From contig CP125275.1 in assembly GCA_031674855.1 (NCBI GenBank), positions 551,213 through 615,212 on the forward strand: a stretch of DNA of 64,000 bases, read 5' to 3'. A model generated the notes under the pieces. It saw only the letters and a list, made by a program, of their open reading frames with translations. It made no database searches and was not told the DNA's origin. The stretch's first letter is position 1, and each line of letters starts with the position of its first letter. Both the position numbers and the translations under genes were made by a program. Below are positions 52,566 through 62,200 of the stretch, piece after piece. Source of the DNA: CGIF01 sp031674855. Lineage in GTDB: Bacteria > Bacillota_I > Bacilli_A > Mycoplasmatales > CGIF01.

Positions 52566-53552
52566 ATGAACATGAAAAAAGCAAAATCTCGTTTTTTTAC
52601 TGGCATTCAACCTACAGGAATTTTAACTTTGGGTCATTATTTTGGAGTAATTCAGCACATTTTAACTATTCAAGAAGAATACGAAGTAATCATTATGATT
52701 TGCGATCTTCACGCTTTAACCATACCAAAAAAAGACTTCGATTATAAAACAACAAGAAAAAACATTGCAGCGCTCTTGTATGGATGCGGTTTAAAAGAAG
52801 AAAATTGCAAGATTTATTTTCAATCTCAAATTAAAGAACATTTAGAGTTGAACTGATTATTAACTCCTTTTGTTACAATAAGCGAATTAAGCAACATGAT
52901 TCAATATAAAGAAAAAAAAAAGAGTCAAGAATCAGGAAGTTTGGCACTTTTGAGTTATCCAGTTTTAATGGCGGCAGATATTTTTCTCTTTGATGCTGAT
53001 TTAATTATTGTCGGTCAAGATCAAAAGCAACACCTTGAATTAGCTAATAACATCGCCCAAAAATTTAATAACTTTTATGAAAAAGATTTGCTAAAAATCC
53101 CAAAATTCACTATTCCCAAATTTGGTGCTAAAATAATGGGTTTTAAAAATCCTCAGAAAAAAATGTCTAAAAGTGAACAAGATTGTATTTTTTTATTAGA
53201 TAAGCCTGAAACAATAGAAAAAAAAATTAAAACTGCTGAAACAGACTCTGAAAACAAAATTTATTACAATCCAGAAAAAAAACCTGGCATATCTAACCTC
53301 TTAACTATATACGCCCTTTTAAATAATAAAGGGATAAAGGAATCAGAAGAAGAGTTGGGAAAGGAAAAAACAAATTATAGTGAATTCAAATCAAAAATCG
53401 TTGCTTTATTGTCCGAAAAATTGGAAAAGATTCAAGAAAAATATCAATATTATCTCAGTAGCGTTGAAGATATAACTCAAAAAAATACAGATTATTTAAA
53501 AATCTTAGCTGGTAAAAAAATTGAAACGGTCAAGAAAGAATTAAAAATATAA
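52566..53552 (+). CDS. trpS: Tryptophanyl-tRNA synthetase
   Basis: 328 codons (ATG 52566, TAA 53550). It charges tRNA-Trp; since this genome uses UGA for Trp, it also feeds the tRNA that reads UGA. Class-I motifs: TGIQPTGILTLGHYFG (HIGH variant TLGHY) near residue 15 and KMSKS (near 200) after MGFKNPQK. The conserved ADIFLFDADLIIVGQDQKQH loop is present. Start is the first ATG, six bases after the tRNA remnant. Confidence 0.97.
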
Positions 53553-53555
53553 GCA

Positions 53556-54254
53556 ATGAAAAAAAATTTATGGCAAAACTTTAATTTGAATAATATTGAT
53601 CCTAGTTGAGAAGTTTTTTTTCGACAAGAATCTCAAAAAGATTATTTTTTTCTTCTGTTAAACAAAATTAGCGAGGAGTACAAAAGTCAAAAATGTTGAC
53701 CAAAAAAAGAAAATGTTTTTCGACTTTTTCGGGAAATTTCCTTAGATCAAGTAAAAGTAGTGATTCTTGGACAAGATCCTTATCATCAAGTTGAAGTAGC
53801 CGATGGAATTGCTTTTAGTACCCAAAAAGTTAATTATATACCAGCCAGTTTAAAGAACATTTTTTTAGAACTAAGTAAGGATTTTGAGTGTCCTCGACCA
53901 ACAGGAGGCAATTTATTACCCTGAGTTAAAGAAGGAGTTTTTTTACTTAATACAGCTTTAACGGTAAAAGATAATCAAGCACTTTCGCACACGGATTGGT
54001 GAAAAGAATTCATTTATTCCTTGTTGCTTTATCTAAAAGAAAACAATGAAAAAATAATTTGAATATTTTGAGGACAAAAAGCCAAAAAAATTGGTGAAGA
54101 ATGTCAAATTAACAAGGAATTTAGTTTGATTAGTGCTCATCCATCACCTTACAGTGCCGAACATGGTTTTTTTGGCTCCCGACCTTTTTCTAAAACTAAT
54201 AAATTATTATCAAAACTAGGAAAGAAGACAATTAATTGACTATCAATTCTTTAA
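53556..54254 (+). CDS. ung: Uracil-DNA glycosylase (family 1)
   Basis: 232 codons (ATG 53556, TAA 54252). It removes uracil from DNA. Motif A GQDPYHQVEVADGIAFS (with the catalytic Asp) and motif B AHPSPYS (usual HPSPLS) are clear, as is IPASLKNIFLEL. Trp positions WWKEF, WIFWG and LLPWV are coded by TGA. The gene begins three bases after the trpS stop and feeds abasic sites to the endonuclease IV coded at 34943. Confidence 0.96.
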
Positions 54255-54269
54255 AATTAAAATTTATTA

Positions 54270-55919
54270 ATGAGATACAAGGATTTATTAAATACAAATG
54301 ATATCCTGAATCTGCTAACTAATAGACTGAATTTAACCCTTAGACAAAAAGGAAGAAGTGTTTTTTTTCTTTGCCCTTTTCATAGCGAAACAAATCCTAG
54401 TTGTAGTTTTGAGCCTAATCGCAAAATATTCACTTGCTTCACTTGTGGATTTAAAGCTAGTGATATATTCAACTTTTGAGCTCAATATAGAAAAATCAAT
54501 TTAGAAGAGGCGTTACAAGAAATTGGTCAAATGGGTTATTTTTCCTTGTCTGTTTTGGAGGAAAAAAAAAAAAAAGAGCAAAAAGAAAAAAATAAAATTG
54601 TAAATTTAATAACTTTAACAACTGACATATACAAACATAATTTGTTTACCAAAAATGGAAGCGAAGTACTAAATTATTTACAAAATAAAAGAAAATTAGA
54701 TAAAGTTGATATTGATCGCTTCGGTTTTGGATCAACTATTAGTAGTTGACAAATAAGCCGTTTGCTTTTTGAGCAAGAAAATAGCAATTTTTCTCCTGAA
54801 GATTTAATAATCACTAATTTAGTTTGAGTAAATGAAAACAATCGAACTTGCGACTTCTTTTCGAATGAACATTTAATCATACCATTAGAAAATTGAGAAG
54901 GAAACATAGTTGCTTTTGCTGCTCGAAGAATCAATGAAACAAATCCAGAAGAAGCGAAGTACAAATATTTACCTAGCTATCATAATTATCAAAAATCTTC
55001 TCTTTTATATAATTATTCAGCGACAAAAAAGGATCGTTCTGAAGAATGCTATTTAGTTGAGGGATTTTTTGATGTAATAAGTTTAAATAAAATAGGAATA
55101 GAAGGTTGTATAGGTTTATTAGGAACTAATTTGTCAGATGAACAATTAAAACTTTTAAGTAAATTAAAAAAAAGAATTATTCTTTTTTTAGATAACGACA
55201 AAGCAGGTCAAGAAGCTAGTATTATTGTAGCGACAAAACTCCTTCTTAAAGAAATCGATTGCGAAATAGTAAAAAATGACTGGTTGGGCGATCCAGATGA
55301 GATTTGTCGTCAATATAATTCTGAAGAAGTTAAAATTATGCTTCAAAAAAGGATAAATCCCTATTCTTTTATTCTTAGCTATTTATTTGCGAAATTGGAA
55401 ATTCAAAACAATCCCCAAAGAACAAATCGCTTTATTAGTGAAATAGCTAAAAATTTCCGAGGCTTCAAGGCCAGCGTATACGATTTTCTAATTACTAAAA
55501 TAAGTTCTTTAACAAATTGAGACAAAAAGGAAATAGAACCTCATTTTATTCAATGAAATTTTCCCATTTTGCACAAAAGTCATCTGCGAAAGATTTATAG
55601 CCAAATATTAATTGCAGAAAAAGAACAAAAGATAGTCCTTTTGTGTGCTCAAAAAAGAATTCTTTGACTATTTGCAAGCGGAAAAAGTCAAACTTTTTTA
55701 ACAAAAAGCAATCGTGAAAGGTATTATGATATCTACAATTACTATATGCTATCTTCTCTCAATAATTCTTATTTGGAAAAGAATTCCTTTAAGGAAACGG
55801 ATGGTAATCAAAAACTTAACCTTAATTATTCTTCTTTAAATCAAAATGGTAAAAAAAATATCGAAACCACCCTTTTAGAATTAGAAAACGTTAAAAAATT
55901 TTTTTTAAAATATGAATAA
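54270..55919 (+). CDS. dnaG: DNA primase
   Basis: 549 codons (ATG 54270, TAA 55917). It makes RNA primers for replication. The N-terminal zinc domain CPFHSETNPS...CFTC (CHC2), the central YLPSY(H)NY and the TOPRIM motifs LVEGFFDVISL and LFLDNDKAGQEA are in order; the C-terminal helicase-binding part is less conserved. The end overlaps rpoD by eight bases, the typical dnaG-rpoD arrangement of Gram-positive lineages. Confidence 0.96.
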
Positions 55920-56928
55920 ATTTTCTCTCAAACCAAAACAAGAAAAGGAATTATTAAAACTAGCTCAACCAGTAGTAACAATTTTTTCAGCAATCAATTC
56001 TTTACAAAAAGAGATAAGAGAAAAAGAGCGAAAATTAAAAATGGGAAAAGTGACTCCTGAAGATATCAAAAAACTAAAGTCTGAATTAAAGAAGAAGGAG
56101 TCGGAACTAAAAGAAATGGGCAAAGAAAAAATCAATGCCGGTAAAGAAGCTACTCGTTTTTTAATTGATTACAATCAAAATCTAGTAAAATATATCGTTA
56201 AAGGATACGCTAAAAGAGGAAAAATTGACCATGACGAACTGATTGCTGAAGGAATTTCTTCCTTACCTAAAGCGATTGAAAAATTTGACTTAAACAGCAA
56301 GAATCGCTTTGCTACTTATGGTGGTTATTGAATTACTCAGTACATTCAAAGTTATATTAAAAAAAGTCAACTCATTGATCAAAGCTCGAACAATAAAGAA
56401 AAAATGAACCTAATCTATTATGATAATAATTATCAGAACGATGATAAAGAAGGTAAATCTTATTCTTTGCTAGAAACGCTTAGTGATGATGAAAACGCTG
56501 AGTTATCTGCCGAATTAGTTCGAAATCAAGATATTGTAATTCAAATTAATAATCTAATCAATTCCTTGGAGAATAGGGAAGAGATTTTACTAAATCGCTT
56601 ATTTCATAAAATTAAACCTTCTAATTTATTAGATGTCTATTATCTAATGACTAGTGAAGAAAAGGAAGAATTTAAAAAGAAAATGAAACTAAATAATAAA
56701 AACGTTGTAGACTCACTTCAAAAATTATCCTGCGAGGATAAAAAAAATAACAATTTACCAATAATCAAGAATTACTTGTTGTTGTTTTCCGGAAATCACA
56801 AATTTTCTGAGGTAAGTAAGATAATTGGTAAATCAGAAAATAAAGCTCGTAGTTTGAAGCAAGAAAGTTTTCAAAAATTACAAAAATTAGCCAAAGATCG
56901 AAAACTTAACTTCTTGTTTAAACAATAA
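55912..56928 (+). CDS. rpoD: RNA polymerase primary sigma factor
   Basis: 338 codons (ATG 55912, TAA 56926). It directs promoter recognition. Region 2 is LVKYIVKGYAKRGKIDHDELIAEG...IEKFDLNSKNRFATYGGYWITQYIQ (TGA gives the conserved Trp); the last part (HKFSEVSKIIGKSENKARSLKQES) is the -35-binding helix-turn-helix of region 4. Region 1.1 is absent, and the N-terminal 80 residues are basic coil. Shorter than standard RpoD, as in other Mollicutes. Confidence 0.92.
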
Positions 56929-56955
56929 AGTTAAAAAATAAATTATATTATATAA

Positions 56956-57393
56956 ATGCCTACTATTAATCAATTAGTCAAAAAACCTCGCACTCCAAAG
57001 CAAGCGAAATTGGGTTTGTTAGCGTTGAAATTTAATTATAACTCGCGTAGAAAAAAATATTCCCTTTCTAATAGTCCTCAAAAATCGGGAATATGCAAAA
57101 AGGTAGGAGTTCTTAAACCAATGAAGCCTAACTCAGCTAACCGCGCTTATGCTCGGGTAATTCTTAAAAATAAAAAAGAAGTTACCGTTTATATTCCCGG
57201 CGAGAAACATAACTTACAAGAATATTCTTCTGTTACAATAATGGGAGGTGGAGCTCAGGATTTACCTGGAGTAAAATACAGTGTAGTTCGTGGTCAAGGA
57301 GATACCGAAGGAGTAAAAGATCGAAAACAAGGTCGTTCTTTATACGGAACTAAAAAAGTAGTTGCAACAACAAACAGTAAATCAAAAAAGTAA
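56956..57393 (+). CDS. rpsL: 30S ribosomal protein S12
   Basis: 145 codons (ATG 56956, TAA 57391). Core features QLVKKPRTPK, the PNSANRAYARV strand, YIPGEKHNLQEYS, DLPGVKY and GVKDRKQGRS are all present, with an extra loop of about 13 residues near 28-40. The two lysines tied to streptomycin (E. coli Lys43 and Lys88) are Met56 and Gln101 here. The usual partner rpsG does not follow; an unrelated membrane gene does. Confidence 0.97.
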   Translation: MPTINQLVKKPRTPKQAKLGLLALKFNYNSRRKKYSLSNSPQKSGICKKVGVLKPMKPNSANRAYARVILKNKKEVTVYIPGEKHNLQEYSSVTIMGGGAQDLPGVKYSVVRGQGDTEGVKDRKQGRSLYGTKKVVATTNSKSKK

Positions 57394-57419
57394 AATAGAT
57401 TAAATTATTTTGCTTAGTC

Positions 57420-58260
57420 ATGGAAATTCTCAAAAAAAAAAAACACACACGCGCACACACTAATTTTAATTAGTGGAATAATAATCACTTTAATTGGAAT
57501 AGTAGTTATCACCTATTTACTATGACCGAAAAAATCAGAAAAAACCTCAATACTAAAACCAGCCCCTCAACTTCCTCAAAAACCATCCTTACCAACTCCT
57601 TCGCAACCTAAACCAAAGGAGGAAATTGATTATAATTTTTCATATACAACTTTAGATAGCAGTAATCAATTCAAGTATAGTTCCTTAGTTCTAGGCGAAA
57701 AGAAAATAACCTGAAATGATTTTATTGACTTATTAAGAAAAAAAGATAAAGATTTTTTTCAACTATTTCAAAATTGTCTCAAAAATGCTAATTCTAAATT
57801 TAGTGCTTATTTTTTGAATTTTCCACCAATATCAAAAAATACCCTTGATAAACCTTTTGAATTTGTTATTATTAAATCAGAATCATTAAGTAAAATCAAA
57901 CAGAATTCTGATCCTTTTAATGCTTATCTTATCGATATGATTTGTTATGAAAAACAAGTAATTAGTTTTCCAAACTTAGATAAAGATGAAATTTTAGTTA
58001 TTCCCCATAAAAAGTGAAGTCAAGATTTAAAAGAATTTCTTGATTATAAAAATCTTAGTCAATTCACTAAAAATGCTCCCGAAGAACAGCAGCAGGATTT
58101 TTGAAAGGAAGTAGCAGATAATTTATCGCAAGAATTAGAAAAAAACCCCGACACTCCTCGTTGGTTAAATACTCATGGGTTAGGAGTTGGTTATCTACAC
58201 GTGCGAATTGATGAAAGACCAAAACACTACAATTATGATGAGTACAAAAAGTGAAAGTAA
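57420..58260 (+). CDS. N-terminally anchored hypothetical protein, frameshifted in poly-A
   Basis: The ATG at 57420 reads MEIL and then a run of twelve A (57432-57443) puts it out of frame with the rest, which begins NTHAHTLILISG and runs to TAA 58258. With the run shortened by one A the protein has a short basic N-terminus, one membrane helix (LILISGIIITLIGIVVITYLL), a Pro-rich linker (KPAPQLPQKPSLPTPSQPK) and a soluble domain of about 210 residues with several TGA Trp codons. Family not recognised. The ending GYLHVRIDERPKHYNYDEYKKW is distinctive. It converges with ppa. Confidence 0.6.
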
Positions 58261-58273
58261 ATTTTATCTCTTT

Positions 58274-58816
58274 TTAGATTTTTTTCTGATTTAATAGTTT
58301 AACTAGTTCTTTTTTATCTATTCCTTTATTAAGTTCATTATGATACTGTTTATAAAGTTCTTGGCATTTTTGTAAAACTTTTTCGGCTGCTTCTTTTCCT
58401 TGAAATCCTTTTAATTCTACACTTTTCTTTTCTAATTCTTTGTAACGAGAGAAAAAATGAGAAATTTCATTTAATTTTTCCTCACTAATATCTTTTAATT
58501 CTTTAACATTACTTAGTCTTGGCTCAACAGCATTAACTGCTAATATTTTATCATCTTCTTCATTACCATCAATCATTTTCAAAACACCAATAATTCTAAT
58601 TGGAACTTGACAATTGGGAAAAGTAGGTTGATTAGTTAAGCAAATTACATCCAAAGGGTCACCGTCATAATCCAAAGTTTTTGGAACAAAGCCATATTCC
58701 TCAGGATAAAACATAGCTCCTGATAAAACTCGGTCTAATTCTCATTCTTTCGTAATAGGATTATATTCATATTTATTTGAAGAATTTTTGGGTATTTCTA
58801 CAATCATTTTTACCAT
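58274..58816 (-). CDS. ppa: Inorganic pyrophosphatase
   Basis: 180 codons (ATG 58814-58816, TAA 58274). It splits pyrophosphate released in tRNA charging and nucleic-acid synthesis. The family signature DYDGDPLDVICL (with the metal-binding Asp residues) is present, as are KYEYN, EWELDRVLSGAMFYPEEYGFVPKTL and KILAVNAVEPRL. The Trp is TGA-coded. Length is normal for bacterial family I enzymes. Confidence 0.96.
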
Positions 58817-58838
58817 ATTAAGATTTTTTATAAATTAA

Positions 58839-59292
58839 CTATCTTATTTTTTCTCGAAGCAGTAAAACCCCAATCAAATTATCTATTTTCAATTCTCTAT
58901 CTGCAAGAACTAAAAGTCTGGCTTCAATTTCCCGACGTTTTTTTCAAACTTTTTGAATGATTTTCCCAACCTTGTTCATGGGTTAAATTATCTCAACCTC
59001 TTCTTTTTATTTCTTCGGATATTTTACTATCCAATCTTTCTAATTTTGTTAATTTTTCATTTTATTCGATCATTAACGGACAGTAGATCAGGATAACTTT
59101 TAATCAATTAAAATTTTTCTTTAATTTTTTTCAACTGCCCTTGATCAGCGTAATTTTTAATTTCTTTAATTAATTCTGATAACTTTTGATAATCTTTGTT
59201 TTTGGAGCGATTTCAGTTTCTTGTAGTAAGTTAACTAATTTAAGTAGAAATTTTTTATCTTTTGAAAATTTCTTGTTCTGATTGAATATTAA
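58839..59292 (-). pseudogene. Fragments of coiled-coil or nuclease-like genes
   Basis: Several short, overlapping frames on the minus strand. One (ATG 58977-58979 to TAG 58839) codes KVWKKRREIEARLLVLADRELKIDNLIGVLLLREKIR, and a frame just upstream codes EKLTKLERLDSKISEEIKRRGWDNLTHEQGWENHSKS; together they look like one gene split by a frameshift. Another stretch near 59110-59270 (NYQKLSELIKEIKNYADQGQLKKIKEKF) is coiled coil. None has a clear family. These probably are decayed relics downstream of the large kinase gene. Confidence 0.4.
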
Positions 59293-62200
59293 TTATTTAT
59301 TAATATCTAATTGGACTACTTGATTTTCTAGTTGCAAATCGTTTAATTGTTTTTGTATTTTTTTGATTAAATTCTTGTTATCGGTAATTAACTGAAGATT
59401 TAACCTTTCTTTTCTCGCAACAGTTATTAAAGCTGAGCCAGCAGAATCATTTTTCAAGAATTGATCGAACAAATCATGTCTCTCCTTGGTTTTTTTGTCA
59501 GAAAACTTATTTTTCAATTTTTCTTTAGTTAAGTTGATTAAATTTTGCAATTCTTCTTTTCTGATGTTAATTTGACTTTCTAAATCTTCTATTCTTTGAT
59601 TTTTATCAACTATTTTTACTTGATTATTTTCAATTTTTAACTCATTATCTTTTCTGATATTGGTTTGATCTTTTGGTTTCAATTTTAAAAACTCACTATT
59701 AATCTCTTCATTTAGTTGAGTAAGATTGTTTTGCAAAGTCTGATATATTTGTTCTAATCTTTCTTGATTTAACTTGCGATCTGGCCAAACATTAATCTGT
59801 TTATTGAGAATATCGTAAATGTGATAATCAATTTTAAAAGCTGAATGATAGCGATTATCGAGTAGCCCAAACAAATCTTGATCTCTGTCACCGTTCAAAG
59901 CCGAGTTTAATTGGGAATAAGCGAAGTCTAGATTTTGAATGTTGAAAAACTCTTCTTCGCTATTTTGAAAAGTTAAGTGTATTTTTTTACCTTCTTGGCT
60001 TACATAAGTAGAACTCAATAGGTTAGTTCCTGCTTTCAAAGAACTACCAACTGCGCTAGTGATTCCTTGATCAAGATTTTTGGTGGAATTACCAATATTA
60101 ATCATTAATTCCGAGACCTTGGTTCCTTTTTCGATGTTTTTAATTTTGTTTTCTAAGGTTTGGATTTGAGTTTGGAGATTGGAGATGGTGTTTTTACGAG
60201 CTAGGTAAAAATAATCTTTGTTTTTGAGGAAATTTAATGAGAGTTGATAAATATGAGATGGTAAATCTTCAGCTAGAATGATTTTATTGATATTTAACAT
60301 AACTAATTGTCCTTCTAAATTAGCCATTTGTTCTTTAAGTTTTTGTAATTCTTCAGCTTGCTTCTGAGTAATATTTTCGTTTTTTTGAACTATCGCCCTT
60401 TCTTTTTCGCAATCAGTAATTTTTAATAATTTTTTTTGTTCTTCAATTAAAGGAGTTTTTTCCTGCAATTTCTTTTCTAATTCTATTTCTTGATTAGTTA
60501 AATCTTCACAATCAGTAAGAATTCGACTTACTTCGTTCATCGTCTCTTTATTTAGTTTAGTTCGTAATTTTTTTTTAAGATTATGAAATTTATCTTCGTA
60601 TTCTTCACACTTTTCATCGTAATCATTTGTTTCTATTTCCTGTTTTTTAAATTTAGTGAATTCTAAATGATTAGTAATTAGTTCTTGTAATAACTCTTTT
60701 TCAGGCAGTAGACGAGAAAAAGAATTGAGTATTTTTCATTTCTGATTTTTAATCGATTCAGTTAATTCCTGAATTCTTAATTCCAAATAATTAATTTGCT
60801 GTTCTTTTTCGGCAAAAAGAGATTCAAATTTTTGGGAGATTTCGCGAGATTTTTTTATTTCCTCTTTTAATTTTAAGAGAGCTTCACGGTAATCAATTCC
60901 TTGTTCTATTTCAATTGAGATAGATTGAGATTTTTTTAAGATTTCTTGTTCAATAGAAGAAGTTAGTCGTTCTCCTGATTTGGTTAAAGAGGAGACTCAC
61001 TTGGCTAGTTTTTCAAATTTTTCTTTGTAATCAGTTTTGGATTTTTTCTCATTATCTTGTGACGAGAGTGATCTTTTTGTTTCGTTAGATAATGTCTCAA
61101 ATTGATTGATATCCGTTTTATTTTTATCTAATTTTTCACCATTTGTGGTTAAAATCTTTTTAGTTTTTGAGAATCTTGAAGTAACTCAATAATCTCTTTT
61201 GTTGGTAGCAGTTGACTATGATAAATTGCTCCATAATGAATTTGAAATCAGGGAATCTTATTTCGAGCGGTAGAGTTTGGTTGTATTTTTCGGTTTCTTG
61301 AATTTGTTTGGTAAATTCACCATCGCTTTGTCAAGATCTTAAATTTTTTTCTAATTCATGAGCAGTAGGTCTCTGGATAGGGTTAGAATTTCAACACTGA
61401 TTAATTAGTTTCTCTAACAAGATTGGTATTTTAATTTGAAAGCTCGGTCGTAATCCTTGAAAAATCTCGATTCCTAATCGGAAATCATGAGCTCGATCAT
61501 AATAAGGAGGCAAACCAGTCAGTAATTCGTAAGCCACCATGCCAAATGAATAAATATCACTAGCGAGAGAATAAGACTGACCGGTCAGCACTTCGGGCGC
61601 CACATAGGGCAAGACTCCAAAGATTTTTTCCTCTTGCGAGATTTGATCAGCTTGTTTGCAGAGACCGAGATCAGTGATGAGGCAGGAAGTTTGTTCTAGA
61701 CCTTTCAAAATATTCCCTGGATGAAAATCGCGATGGACTAAGTTTTTCTGATGAATATCTTTAAGTCCTTGAGTGATATTAATCAGTTGATTAAGTTTGT
61801 TTTTAATACTTAATTTATCTTGCAAATCAGTTAATTCTGAACGAAGATTGTTTAACTTTTGCTTTTTTTTTTGGAATAGATTTTCATTTTTTTTTTCCGA
61901 TTCAGTCAACTCCAATCTAGGTTGATAAATCTTATTCAACTCATCAGTAGAAATTTTTTTGCTCAATCCGAATTCAATACTCTCTAACTCAGTTAAGAAT
62001 TCCTCTTTATCAATAGGAAGGTTTTTAAAAAGAACTTCCACTTTTCCTTCATAATTTTTGTTTTTTAGATTGCTCCTAACAGAATTGATTAATCATTTAA
62101 AAATAACATTTTTCCCCCGCTTTTGTTCAATGCTTCTTAATTGAATTTTCAATCCTTTGATCTCTGATTCTAGGTTTTTAACTTCTTGTTTGATTTTTTT

